Positions 1 to 8,400 of a DNA stretch of 64,000 nt are shown here, in pieces; positions within the stretch are counted from its first letter, which is position 1, and each line of letters starts with the position of its first letter. The notes under the pieces were generated by a model, which saw only the letters and a list, made by a program, of their open reading frames with translations, was not told the origin of the DNA and searched no databases. The stretch is from NCBI GenBank assembly GCA_018713255.1, contig DVFL01000040.1, positions 124,001-188,000 on the forward strand, given 5' to 3'. The translations under genes and the position numbers were made by a program. The stretch is from Candidatus Cottocaccamicrobium excrementipullorum. Its GTDB lineage: Bacteria > Bacillota > Clostridia > Lachnospirales > Lachnospiraceae.

Positions 1-468
1 CCGCCAGTTGCTGCACATGTATTCTGCCTGGTCTTTATCTGGAACGGAAAGGTCCAGGCGGATTAACGGCGCCTTTCCCTCCCGCACTTCGCAGTGCACT
101 ACATAGTCTTTATTGGTGGATTTATAAAAATCAGCAATTACTCCCACTTCATTTCGAAGGCGGATCTTATTTTCTTTCAGATATTCGTCCATATCCTGGA
201 TAATGGCAGGAGAAATCTTATCTACAAAGAAATCCAGCGTGTCCATTCCCTCCTGAGTAATTTCATACCGGGTGCTGTTGCGGATGGTTTCCATGCGGAT
301 CAGGCCGGCATCCAGCAGCTCGTTTAAGGCCTGCTGAAGTGTAAAATAGGTGGTATAATCATGCTCCAGGAAAAAATTGGAAAGCTGAGCGTTGGTTAAG
401 GGAAAATTTACCTGCTTCAGCATATAAAGATTCATTAATTTATACAGCGTCATTGGTTCTGATAACAT
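1..468 (-). CDS. DUF4364 family protein, partial (C-terminus off the left edge)
   Basis: The reverse strand is open for 156 codons from ATG at 468 to the window edge, beginning MLSEPMTLYKLMNLYMLKQ. The first ~80 residues look like a winged helix (YTTYFTLQQALNELLDAG, then a RMETIRNSTRYEIT wing), followed by a mixed domain. This fits the DUF4364 family of small Clostridia proteins, which resemble transcriptional regulators but have no assigned target. An AGGTGG ribosome site lies 6 nt before ATG 468; a second ATG at 474 sits directly on that site and is less likely. It is divergent from the DUF5717 operon and has its own promoter at 505-533. Family assignment is from memory of the sequence pattern. 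Confidence 0.8.
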   Translation of the reverse strand, partial: MLSEPMTLYKLMNLYMLKQVNFPLTNAQLSNFFLEHDYTTYFTLQQALNELLDAGLIRMETIRNSTRYEITQEGMDTLDFFVDKISPAIIQDMDEYLKENKIRLRNEVGVIADFYKSTNKDYVVHCEVREGKAPLIRLDLSVPDKDQAEYMCSNWR

Positions 469-504
469 AAGCATCCACCTGTTACATTCCTTTCTTTCCT
501 TACT

Positions 505-533
505 ATGATAACAACTTAACTCTTTTAAATCAA
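505..533 (-). promoter_or_regulatory. SigA-type promoter of the DUF4364 gene
   Basis: On the reverse strand, -35 TTGATT (533-528) is separated by 17 bp from -10 TATCAT (510-505). Transcription would start near 498, about 30 nt before the start codon at 468. Confidence 0.65.
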
Positions 534-585
534 GCAGAAATATGATAGAATAGGTTGATATCAGGGAGATTTTGGGTGACATAAG

Positions 586-3500
586 ATGAAAGAACGTATT
601 AATCGACTGGCCAGAGGGATTCTGGATATGGACACACCAAAGGTTCTGGTGGTCCCAGATAAATTAGAAGAAACGGTGCAGGCAGGCAAAACCCTGTCAG
701 GGGAGTTTCATGTCAACAGTGAAAACAGCCTTTATATTAAGGGCTTGGCTTACACCAACCATACCCGGGTGAAGATTGACAATCCTGCTTTCGGCGGGAT
801 GAGGAACCGGGTTTCTTATCAGATTGACGCTGGCCATTTAGAAAATGGAGATAAAATAGAAGGAGAGATTCTGCTGGTAACCAATGGAGGGGAGATTACG
901 CTCCCTTTTTGTTTCCTGGTTCAGCTGGGTGTCTCCGGAAAGACCCTGGCTGGTCTTAAGACCGCCGGGGATTTTGGCGATGCAGCCAGAGAAGATCTGG
1001 AGACTGCCCTTCGCCTGTTTGATTATCAGGATTTTGCCAAGGCGCCGTTTATGCAGGATATGCATATCCGTGCCCTTTATGATGGATTAAAAGGTCATGG
1101 AGACAGAGGAAATCAGCTGGAAGAATTTCTGGTGTCGTTAGGCGTAAAGGATCCGGTAAAGATATCTGTTTCCCAGGAAACAAAACGGTACGGTGTTTCA
1201 GAGGGGGAGACAGAGGATAGGATTGAAGTAAAGCGCAAGGGATGGGGCTATGTCTCTCTGGAAGTTCAGGCGGACGGTCCCTTTCTTGAGGTACCGAAAA
1301 AACATTTTGAAAGCGGGGATTTCCAGGAAGACATCTGTTCAATCCCTTATAAAATTCTGCCCCAAAGACTTCACCAGGGGAAAAATTTTGGATATATTCG
1401 ATTAGCTACGGCTAAGGAGACCATTACCATTCCTGTAGAGGCACAGGGTCCAGGGCCCGGAGCTGCCGCCAGATCACGGAGGCGGTTCCAAAAAGCAAGG
1501 GAGCAGTTTTTATCTCTTCGCCTGGATCTGGAGGCTGGTCTTTATGAGTTTAAGGCGCTCAGGGACCGGATGTTCAGAGAATTAGATGTGATGCGCAGCC
1601 AGCCTGAGGATAAAAATATGGCGGCGCTGTGGATGGCGGAGACGCTGATTTTCGATGGAAACCGGGAGCAGGCGGCTTTAGTGCTGGATGAGTGCAGAGA
1701 TGAGATTCTCATGTCCCGCAGAGATATGGTGGATTATTACTGCTTTTACCAGTATCTTCATCTGATGCTCCAGCCGAACATCAGCCAGAAGGAGTCTTTG
1801 ATTCGTCTGACCAGGAAATATTTGTCAGAAGGGACCCATCCGGGATTGTTCTTTATTCGCCTTAAGCTGGATCCATCTCTTCAAGAAGCGCCCCTTACGC
1901 TGTTTTCTGAGATGCGCACACTTTATGAGAATGGATTCCACAGTCCGTTCCTTTACGAGGCAGCCTGCAGGATGTTAAAGCAGCATCCTGAATTTTTAAA
2001 CCGGCCCGATGCATTTCTTCTTCAGGTTTTGCATTTCGGCAGCCGGAAAGGGCTTATTGATGAGGCCATGGCAGTCCGGGTGGCGGAAACGGCAGGGCTT
2101 GAACGGCATTACAGCCGTCTGTTTCACCGGATTTTATGTCAGCTTTATGACAGCTGGCCGAATAAAGAAATTCTGGCGGCGGTCTGCGGGATGATGATTA
2201 AAGGGGATCTGCGCCGCCCCCAGGATTTTTCCTGGTATGAGCGGGCCTTGGAGGAAGGCATCAGCCTGACCAGGCTTTATGAGTACTATCTGTACGCGCT
2301 GCCTGAGGATTACCACCACCTTCTTCCTAAGGAAGTACTCCTTTACTTTTCTTATGGACAGGCCTTGGATGAGCATTCTCGGTCAGTCTTGTACAAGAAT
2401 ATTTTGTTGTTTATGAATCCTTCTTCCCGGTTATATCAGTCTTATGAGCGGGATATGGAAGAGTTTGCCATGGATCAGCTGTTTAAATCCCGGATTGACA
2501 GCCGCCTGGCGGTGATTTATGATCATATGATTTTTAAGGAGATGGTTGATGAGCCGGTGGCAAAGGTTCTTCCAGCCATTCTCCGGTCCTATCGAATTTC
2601 CTGCAAAAGCCGGAAGATGAAGTATGTGATTATCCGTTATGAGGAATTGGAGAAGGAGGACGCTTATCTGCTGGCTGACGGAGTGGCTTACGTGCCCTTG
2701 TTTTCTTCTGCAGCGGTGATCCTTTTCCAGGACAGCTACGGAAATCGCTACAGTGATGTAAGCTTCTTGAAAACACCGGTTATGGACAAAGCAGATCTGG
2801 AACAGAAATGTTTTTCTGTATATCCGGCGCATCCCATGCTTTGTCTTGCCGCCTGCCGGAAGGCTGCAGCCAAGGAACAGCCAGAAGAAGAGGATGTTCA
2901 GCTGATGGAAAGAGCCATCAAGGAACTCCCCCTTCATGATCTTTACCGGAAGTATCTGCTGTCGGCGATTATCGGCTATTACCGCCGGCTGGCAGGGGAG
3001 GAGGAGTCTACTCAGTGCGAATGCAGTTATCTTTTGACGCTGGATATTCAGGCGATGACCCGGAAAGAGCGGCTTTTGGTTTGCGAGACGTTGATCAGCC
3101 AGAATTATCTGGAGGAAGCATATGGAATCTTGAAGGAATATGGATGCGAAGGAATGGATGTGGGGCGGCTGTTTAAGCTTTGTTCTAAAATGGTGCTGCA
3201 GCAGATGTTTGACCAGGATCCATTTCTTATGGGATTATCCTGCCAGGTATTTTCCCAGGGCAAGGCGGACAGCGTGATTTTGGATTATTTGTGTGAGCAT
3301 TATAACGGCGGTTCCGATTTTATGTATAAGCTGCTTACCCAGTCGGTTTCTGCCAGGGTGGAGACGTATGATTTGGAGGAACGGCTTCTGTGCCAGATGA
3401 TGTTTTCTGGCAAAACCGAACATTTGGATCAGACCTTCCTTCTCTACAGCAGCAGAAAACGGATGAGTGAGACGGTGGTGAAGGCTTACTTTACTGTGAA

Positions 3501-4152
3501 GTCCATTGGATATTTCCTGAAAGGCGAGACGGCAGACCAGAATGTGTTTGCCTATCTTGAGGCTACGGTGAATCGAATGGATGACATGGAAAAGGCACCG
3601 GTGATTTATCTGCTGGCGCTTACCCTTTATTACTCTCGCTGCCGGGAGCTTAAGGATGATCAGAAGGCTTTGTTAAAGAGGATGACAGACCTGCTGATCA
3701 GAGAAGGATTGATTTTCCCTTACACCAAGGAACTGGCGCGGTTTGTACCGGTGCCGCAGGATGTGATGGATAAAGCCATGATCTGCTACGAAGGAAATAA
3801 GGATGATCAGCTGGAGCTTAAGATTCGAATTCTTCCTGATGAGGAGGAGTTTCATGGGGAAGAGTTCCGGCGGGTATTCCAGGGGATTTTCGTGTGCAGC
3901 AAGGTGTTATTTGAGGGCGAGACCATGGAGTATCAGGTTTTCCTCCAGGATGGAGGGAAGCCCAGAATGGCAGCTCAGGGAAAAGTTTCTTGTCAGCTTT
4001 CTGCCCAGAATCTGAAGGAGAGCCGTTTTGCCAGTCTTAATGAGATGGGGCTCTGTCTTCAGATGAAGGAGGAAGACGGATTAAAGAAGTGTATGGAAGA
4101 GTATGTGATGCGGAATGCAGCTTTGGAAGAACTTTTTCCCTTAACCCGATGA
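586..4152 (+). CDS. DUF5717 family protein, large Ig-like plus helical-repeat protein
   Basis: A 1188-residue protein without signal peptide or membrane segment, so probably cytoplasmic. Residues ~17-113 and ~195-292 each look like a beta-sandwich of PapD/Ig type (pattern P-x-G-x-F-x-I-x-N, L-x-G, ending in a G-E-I-x-L-P-F strand). The rest, ~300-1070, is helix-rich with irregular repeats rich in Leu, Tyr and Arg, and a final ~100-residue beta-rich domain closes it. It matches the DUF5717 family of Lachnospiraceae; function unknown. It is the first gene of an operon with the DUF5716 and TPR genes (42-nt gap, then a 4-nt overlap), suggesting a physical complex. A GGTG ribosome site precedes ATG 586. 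Confidence 0.75.
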   Translation: MKERINRLARGILDMDTPKVLVVPDKLEETVQAGKTLSGEFHVNSENSLYIKGLAYTNHTRVKIDNPAFGGMRNRVSYQIDAGHLENGDKIEGEILLVTNGGEITLPFCFLVQLGVSGKTLAGLKTAGDFGDAAREDLETALRLFDYQDFAKAPFMQDMHIRALYDGLKGHGDRGNQLEEFLVSLGVKDPVKISVSQETKRYGVSEGETEDRIEVKRKGWGYVSLEVQADGPFLEVPKKHFESGDFQEDICSIPYKILPQRLHQGKNFGYIRLATAKETITIPVEAQGPGPGAAARSRRRFQKAREQFLSLRLDLEAGLYEFKALRDRMFRELDVMRSQPEDKNMAALWMAETLIFDGNREQAALVLDECRDEILMSRRDMVDYYCFYQYLHLMLQPNISQKESLIRLTRKYLSEGTHPGLFFIRLKLDPSLQEAPLTLFSEMRTLYENGFHSPFLYEAACRMLKQHPEFLNRPDAFLLQVLHFGSRKGLIDEAMAVRVAETAGLERHYSRLFHRILCQLYDSWPNKEILAAVCGMMIKGDLRRPQDFSWYERALEEGISLTRLYEYYLYALPEDYHHLLPKEVLLYFSYGQALDEHSRSVLYKNILLFMNPSSRLYQSYERDMEEFAMDQLFKSRIDSRLAVIYDHMIFKEMVDEPVAKVLPAILRSYRISCKSRKMKYVIIRYEELEKEDAYLLADGVAYVPLFSSAAVILFQDSYGNRYSDVSFLKTPVMDKADLEQKCFSVYPAHPMLCLAACRKAAAKEQPEEEDVQLMERAIKELPLHDLYRKYLLSAIIGYYRRLAGEEESTQCECSYLLTLDIQAMTRKERLLVCETLISQNYLEEAYGILKEYGCEGMDVGRLFKLCSKMVLQQMFDQDPFLMGLSCQVFSQGKADSVILDYLCEHYNGGSDFMYKLLTQSVSARVETYDLEERLLCQMMFSGKTEHLDQTFLLYSSRKRMSETVVKAYFTVKSIGYFLKGETADQNVFAYLEATVNRMDDMEKAPVIYLLALTLYYSRCRELKDDQKALLKRMTDLLIREGLIFPYTKELARFVPVPQDVMDKAMICYEGNKDDQLELKIRILPDEEEFHGEEFRRVFQGIFVCSKVLFEGETMEYQVFLQDGGKPRMAAQGKVSCQLSAQNLKESRFASLNEMGLCLQMKEEDGLKKCMEEYVMRNAALEELFPLTR

Positions 4153-4194
4153 ATATGCCGGGATGACAGACAGCAGAAGAGAAGGGGGACCTGA

Positions 4195-5418
4195 ATGGAT
4201 GGACTGTTGATTGGCCTGGATTTGTGCGATGATTACGGGCAGGTTAGCGTATACGGAAGGGACAATGTTTGGACGATTCCCGGAGTAATCTGCCGCGCAA
4301 AAAAGCAGGACCAGTGGTATATCGGAGATGAGGCTTACAGCGTAAATCTTTCTGGGGAAGGGGTTATGATTGAAAAACCCGCGTCCTTTGTCAGAAAAGA
4401 TAAATTAGCCGAGGCTGATGGGGAAAGCTTTGACGGCGTCAGGCTGATGGAGGAATATTTAAACGGAATTCTGAATTTGATCAAGAAGGAATGTGAGACG
4501 GACAAGGTGATCCAAATGGTGGTTGCTCTTCCCCATATGGACAGCAAGGTGATGGATTGCCTGCTCTACTGCGCAGATTTTTTGGGCATTCCCAGAAGCC
4601 GGTTTCATGTTATCAGCAGGGAGGAGAGTTTCCTTTATTATGTGCTGAGTCAGAAGAAGGAAATTTGGGCAGGACAGGTGGGGCTTTTTGATTTCTCCCA
4701 GAGAGGACTGCGTTATTTCGAGATGAAGGTGCAGCGGGGGCTGAAGCAGACCACTGTGCTTTCCGATTCAGAGGAATTGGAGGAAGGAATCAATCTGGAT
4801 ATGCTGGAATCTACTTCTGGGGCCAGACTTGCAGATAAGGCTTTATGTTCCTGCAGCGAGCGGCTTTTGGCAAAGAAAATGTTTTCTTCCATTCTTCTTA
4901 CTGGAAAAGGCTTTGAAAAGCCTTTCTGGGCTTCGGATTTTATGAAGGTCATTGGAAAACGGCGAAAAATATACAGCGAAACTGGATTGTTTGCCAGAGG
5001 AGCGGCCCGGAAAGCGGCGGATTGCCAGGAGGCAGAAACGGCCTTCCCCTATGTGATGATCTGTGAGGGACGGCTGAAATATACCATTTCCATGGAGGTA
5101 ATCCATGACGAAAAGCCGACCCAGCTGGTGATTGCTGCTTCTGGAGACAGCTGGTATGAAGCAAAAAGCACGCTGGATTTTATTTTGGATAATCAGGAGA
5201 AGCTGGTATTCCAGATTCAGCCTTTAGATTCCCGGAAAAAATATGATGTAACCATGAAGTTGGAAGGGCTGCCCAAGCGTCCGAACCGTACGACGCGGAT
5301 TCAGATGAAGGTAGGATTTCGGGATGAAAATACGATGGCAGTTGTGGTTGCAGACCGGGGATTTGGGGAGCTGTTTCCGGCTTCAGACATTGTCATACGC
5401 AGGGAGATCGCATTATGA
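4195..5418 (+). CDS. DUF5716 family protein, degenerate Hsp70/actin-fold
   Basis: A 407-residue protein. The N-terminus LIGLDLCDDYGQVSVY occupies the place of the Hsp70/actin phosphate-1 loop. Residues ~102-148 (VVALPHMDSKVMDCLLYCADF through ISREESFLYYVL) parallel the Hsp70 VPA-F-x-D...A-A-G-L...NEP-A-A-A-L segment. VGLFDFSQRG stands where phosphate-2 DLGGGT would be, and SSILLTGKGF followed by ARGAARKA parallels the adenosine motif. The Gly-rich loops are poorly kept, so ATP hydrolysis is doubtful. The C-terminal ~120 residues form a beta-rich domain comparable to a substrate-binding region. The family name is recalled; the Hsp70 relationship is my inference. It overlaps the next gene by 4 nt (ATGA). 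Confidence 0.72.
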   Translation: MDGLLIGLDLCDDYGQVSVYGRDNVWTIPGVICRAKKQDQWYIGDEAYSVNLSGEGVMIEKPASFVRKDKLAEADGESFDGVRLMEEYLNGILNLIKKECETDKVIQMVVALPHMDSKVMDCLLYCADFLGIPRSRFHVISREESFLYYVLSQKKEIWAGQVGLFDFSQRGLRYFEMKVQRGLKQTTVLSDSEELEEGINLDMLESTSGARLADKALCSCSERLLAKKMFSSILLTGKGFEKPFWASDFMKVIGKRRKIYSETGLFARGAARKAADCQEAETAFPYVMICEGRLKYTISMEVIHDEKPTQLVIAASGDSWYEAKSTLDFILDNQEKLVFQIQPLDSRKKYDVTMKLEGLPKRPNRTTRIQMKVGFRDENTMAVVVADRGFGELFPASDIVIRREIAL

Positions 5419-6230
5419 GTTTACTTTTATGCAGAATGGAGCCAGTGGCTCATCCGTTTGAGGTTCCGGAGCTGGGAGTACGTCTTTATTCCTCTCAGGA
5501 ACTTTGCTATGTGATTTATGAAAATCCGCTGCTGGTGATGGATGATTTTGTTGATGAACGTCTGATTCAGTTCATCCGTCAGGACCTGAATATGGAATTT
5601 CTGGCAGGAAAACTGGAAAACTGGAAGAAAAGCGGGGAGAATCCAGATAATCTTCTCCTTTTGATTTTGTCAGAGTGTCAGTATTACACCGGGGCTGAAG
5701 TCAGCCGTTACCGTCAGACGTTGATTCAGCTGAGGAAAAAGCATCCGGCTCAGCTGGAAAAGGACAGGGCGGATTATTTCTTTGAGAAAAAACAGTATCG
5801 GCGGGCGATTTCTCACTATGAAAAGCTTTTGGACAGAAAACGGGACAATGTGGTGGACGACCGCTTCCTGGGGCGGGTTTGGTGCTGTCTTGGGGCTTGC
5901 CAGGCCAGAATGTTCCAGTTTGAGAAAGCCTATAAAGCTTACGACCGGGCTGGCTTTTATGACAGCAAAAATCCGGAAATCCTGGAAAGAATCTATTCCC
6001 TTAAGGCCCTATATCCGCAGCTGCCTTTAAATGAACGTTATCAGACGCTGTTTAAGACAAGGGATGTAAAGCCTTGGGAGGAAAAGATTGAAGAAGCCAA
6101 GAAGAAAGGCCAGGAATCTCCAGGCGTGAAGGAAATTAACGCCTTGTTTATGAAGGACCCGGAAAAACGGCTGGAAGGCGCTGCTCGGTTAGTGAAGCAG
6201 TGGAAACAGGAGTATCGTTCCATGATGTAG
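5415..6230 (+). CDS. TPR-containing protein of the DUF5717/DUF5716 operon
   Basis: A 271-residue soluble protein starting at an ATGA overlap with the DUF5716 gene. Residues ~115-195 carry two TPR-like helical hairpins (ADYFFEKKQYRRAISHYEKLL and VWCCLGACQARMFQFEKAY), followed by a Lys/Glu-rich helical tail. No catalytic motif is visible. Translational coupling to DUF5716 suggests it works with it, perhaps as a co-chaperone-like adaptor; that role is inferred only from the TPR fold and the neighbouring Hsp70-like protein. Confidence 0.7.
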   Translation: MSLLLCRMEPVAHPFEVPELGVRLYSSQELCYVIYENPLLVMDDFVDERLIQFIRQDLNMEFLAGKLENWKKSGENPDNLLLLILSECQYYTGAEVSRYRQTLIQLRKKHPAQLEKDRADYFFEKKQYRRAISHYEKLLDRKRDNVVDDRFLGRVWCCLGACQARMFQFEKAYKAYDRAGFYDSKNPEILERIYSLKALYPQLPLNERYQTLFKTRDVKPWEEKIEEAKKKGQESPGVKEINALFMKDPEKRLEGAARLVKQWKQEYRSMM

Positions 6231-6244
6231 GCTGGAGGAGAAAA

Positions 6245-6763
6245 ATGAAATTTGTGTGCTGCCCTCAATGCGGGGCGAAATTGGAAAAACGGGAAATCGG
6301 GGACGAAGGTCTGGTGCCCTACTGCAGTTCCTGCGGCCGTCCATGGTTCGATATGCCCTATGCCTGTACCATTACTCTGGTAATCAATGAATATGATGAA
6401 GTGGCGCTGATCCGTCAGGGATATGTGTCGGATCAGTATTATGTATGTGTGGCAGGCTATGTTAAGTGCGGTGAGACGGCAGAAGAAACTGCCGCCAGAG
6501 AAGTGGAGGAGGAGCTGGGCCTTGTGCCGGAGTCTCTTCGTTATACCCGAAGTTATTATTTTGAAAAGAATGACATGCTGATGCTGGCGTTTGAGGCAAA
6601 AGTGAAAAAGGCAAGCTTTCATCTTTCCGGGGAAGTGGACCGGGCGGACTGGCTGACCTTTGAGGAAGCCCATGGAAAAATGCGGCCGGGAAGCATTGCC
6701 ATTCAGCTTTTAGAGAGATATTTTGCCGGCAAGAAAGCTCTGAATGAAGACGGTAAGGCATAA
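6245..6763 (+). CDS. Zinc-ribbon Nudix hydrolase, NudC-like
   Basis: A 172-residue protein. The N-terminus carries a zinc ribbon (Cys6-x2-Cys9 and Cys27-x2-Cys30), then a Nudix domain with the complete box G-x5-E-x7-R-E-x2-E-E-x-G (GYVKCGETAEETAAREVEEE, then LGL). This order is that of NudC-type NAD(H) diphosphatases, but the SQPWPFP-x-S specificity motif is replaced by SYYFEKNDMLML, so the substrate may not be NADH. Start ATG 6245 is chosen because GGAGGAG lies 4-10 nt upstream; an in-frame upstream extension to 6200 has no ribosome site and overlaps the TPR gene. Confidence 0.85.
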   Translation: MKFVCCPQCGAKLEKREIGDEGLVPYCSSCGRPWFDMPYACTITLVINEYDEVALIRQGYVSDQYYVCVAGYVKCGETAEETAAREVEEELGLVPESLRYTRSYYFEKNDMLMLAFEAKVKKASFHLSGEVDRADWLTFEEAHGKMRPGSIAIQLLERYFAGKKALNEDGKA

Positions 6764-6774
6764 GGAGGCGAGGG

Positions 6775-6948
6775 ATGGGAGAGTGTGACAGCTGCGTCTA
6801 TTATGTTTACGATGATGATTGGGAAGAGTACTTTTGTACAGCCAATCTGGATGAGGACGATTTAAGCCGTCTGCTGCAGAGCCGGCGCAATACCTGCCCT
6901 TATTACCGGCTGTATGATGAATATAAAACTGTTCGGAAACAAAATTAG
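6775..6948 (+). CDS. DUF6472 family small Cys-rich protein
   Basis: A 57-residue ORF, MGECDSCVYYVYDDDWEEYF... ending in CPYYRLYDEYKTVRKQN. Four cysteines (C4-x2-C7, C21 and C41) suggest one bound zinc. It matches the DUF6472 family of Clostridia, function unknown. An AAGGAGGCGAGGG ribosome site is directly upstream; it lies 11 nt after the Nudix gene and 17 nt before ybaK. Confidence 0.8.
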   Translation: MGECDSCVYYVYDDDWEEYFCTANLDEDDLSRLLQSRRNTCPYYRLYDEYKTVRKQN

Positions 6949-6965
6949 AAAAGGAGTGGATTCCA

Positions 6966-7445
6966 ATGTCTTTTGAGAAAGCCAAGGCATATTTAGAAGA
7001 AAAAGGAATGGGAGACAGGGTAAAAACTTTTGACGTGTCAAGCGCCACGGTAGAGCTGGCTGCAAAGGCCGTAGGCTGTGAACCGGAGCGAATTGCCAAA
7101 ACCCTGTCTTTTCTTGTGGGAGAAAAGGCGGTGCTGATTGTTGCTGCCGGTGACGCGAAGATTGATAATCACAAGTACAAAGAAACCTTCCACACCAAGG
7201 CGAAGATGCTGACGCCGGAACAGGTGACTGATTTAGTAGGCCATCAGATCGGCGGAGTCTGCCCATTTGGCGTAAACGATGGGGTGGAGGTGTATTTGGA
7301 TGAATCATTAAAACGGTTTGAAGTGGTTTATCCTGCCTGCGGAAGCGCAAACAGCGCGGTGGAGCTTACGGTTTCGGAGCTTGAAGCCTGTTCCGGGTTT
7401 ACCCGGTGGGTGGACGTCTGCAAGGGATGGCAGGAAAATGCTTGA
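6966..7445 (+). CDS. YbaK/EbsC family aminoacyl-tRNA deacylase
   Basis: A 159-residue protein of the YbaK/ProX superfamily, which hydrolyse misacylated tRNA (typically Cys- or Ala-tRNA-Pro). Family features are SSATVELAAKAVGCEPERIAKTL, the VLIVAAGDAKIDNHKYK strand-helix, and the G-G-V-C-P-F-G loop before a Y-L-D-E-S-L segment. The exact substrate cannot be told from sequence. A GGAG ribosome site precedes ATG 6966. The -35 element of the following T-box promoter overlaps its stop codon, marking the end of this operon. Confidence 0.85.
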   Translation: MSFEKAKAYLEEKGMGDRVKTFDVSSATVELAAKAVGCEPERIAKTLSFLVGEKAVLIVAAGDAKIDNHKYKETFHTKAKMLTPEQVTDLVGHQIGGVCPFGVNDGVEVYLDESLKRFEVVYPACGSANSAVELTVSELEACSGFTRWVDVCKGWQENA

Positions 7446-7470
7446 CAAACCAAAGAAAAGTCATTATGAT
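7442..7470 (+). promoter_or_regulatory. SigA-type promoter of the T-box/valS operon
   Basis: -35 TTGACA (7442-7447), 17-bp spacer, -10 TATGAT (7465-7470). It is near consensus and overlaps the ybaK stop codon. The start point would be near 7477. Confidence 0.85.
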
Positions 7471-7539
7471 TATGTAATATCTTCCACCCCCTGCCAGGCC
7501 GAAGAAGGCTGAGCGGCGGAAAGGAAGACATAGCGTAAA

Positions 7540-7830
7540 GGCGAAGAGGAAGAGGAGTATATTTAATGCTTCTGGCAGAGAGAACCGCTCACCGGCTGAA
7601 AAGCGGTTTCAGGCAGCTTAAATAGAAGGTAGCTTCTGAGCCCAGATTCTGAACCGGCGGCCGTTTGCAGCGGCAGGCTTTAATAGGAATCTGCGGGAAC
7701 GTCCCGTTACAGACGAAAGAGATTGCCAAAGAAGGCTGCTTTTTGAGAAAGGAAAAGCGCTGCTGCGGCAAATGAAGGTGGTACCGCGGTAATTCGCCCT
7801 TTGCATTGATCAGATGCAAAGGGTTTTTTT
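7540..7830 (+). promoter_or_regulatory. T-box leader, probable tRNA-Val sensor
   Basis: The conserved T-box AAGGTGGTACCGCGG lies at 7775-7789; the UGGU at 7779-7782 would pair with the ACCA end of uncharged tRNA-Val. Upstream, Stem I is recognisable: the loop E strand AGTA (7556-7559) opposite GAA (7625-7627), enclosed by TATTTAA pairing with TTAAATA. One base after GAA comes GTA (7629-7631), a valine codon in the specifier position, followed by a purine. The 3' end is the terminator at 7797-7830, whose 5' arm CCCTT can alternatively pair with AAGG of the T-box. Low Val-tRNA charging should therefore raise expression of the Gre factor and valS. Confidence 0.88.
7797..7830 (+). terminator. T-box attenuator terminator
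   Basis: Perfect 10-bp stem CCCTTTGCAT / ATGCAAAGGG with a 7-nt loop, followed by seven T (7824-7830). It is the off-state hairpin of the T-box leader. Confidence 0.9.
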
Positions 7831-7848
7831 ATTAGGGAGGTGAGATAA

Positions 7849-8352
7849 ATGCGGGAGCAGCTGACAGAGAGCGATGTGAAAAAGATTCAGGAGGAGATTG
7901 ATCACCGCAAGCTGGTCATCCGAAAAGAAGCCATTGAGGCGGTGAAGGAGGCAAGGGCCCAGGGAGATTTAAGCGAAAACTTTGAATACTACGCAGCGAA
8001 GAAATATAAAAACCAAAATGAAAGCCGGATTCGCTATCTGGAAAGGATGCTGCGCACGGCATCCATTGTTTCCGATGAATCCAAACCCGACGAAGTGGGA
8101 ATTAACAATACCGTGGAACTTTATTTTGAGGATGATGATGAGGTGGAAACCTACCGCCTGGTAACATCCATCCGGGGCAATTCCATGAAGGGATTAATCA
8201 GCATTGAATCCCCGCTGGGAAAGGCCATTAAAGGTCATAAAGAAGGGGACAGAGTCCATGTCCAGGTCAATGACAAGGCCGGTTATGATGTGCTGATCAA
8301 AAAAATCATAAAAACCCAGGATGACAGCAAAGATTCCATTCGTGGATTCTAG
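7849..8352 (+). CDS. GreA/GreB family transcription elongation factor
   Basis: A 167-residue protein with the Gre architecture: an N-terminal coiled-coil finger (1-75) carrying the tip acidic pair in GDLSENFEYYAAK (D40, E43), which in GreA stimulates RNA polymerase transcript cleavage, then an FKBP-like C-terminal domain with SPLGKAIKGHKEGD. Finger tip residues are intact, so cleavage stimulation is expected. It differs from canonical GreA (FEYYAAK instead of AEYDAAK, variable C-terminus) and is probably a paralogue. It sits between the valine T-box terminator and valS, 48 nt before valS, so it should respond to valine starvation. GGAGG ribosome site at 7836-7840. Confidence 0.85.
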   Translation: MREQLTESDVKKIQEEIDHRKLVIRKEAIEAVKEARAQGDLSENFEYYAAKKYKNQNESRIRYLERMLRTASIVSDESKPDEVGINNTVELYFEDDDEVETYRLVTSIRGNSMKGLISIESPLGKAIKGHKEGDRVHVQVNDKAGYDVLIKKIIKTQDDSKDSIRGF

Positions 8353-8400
8353 CGAGAAAACCATTAAACGGGAAAACATCAAAAATAAGGAGAAAGCGCC

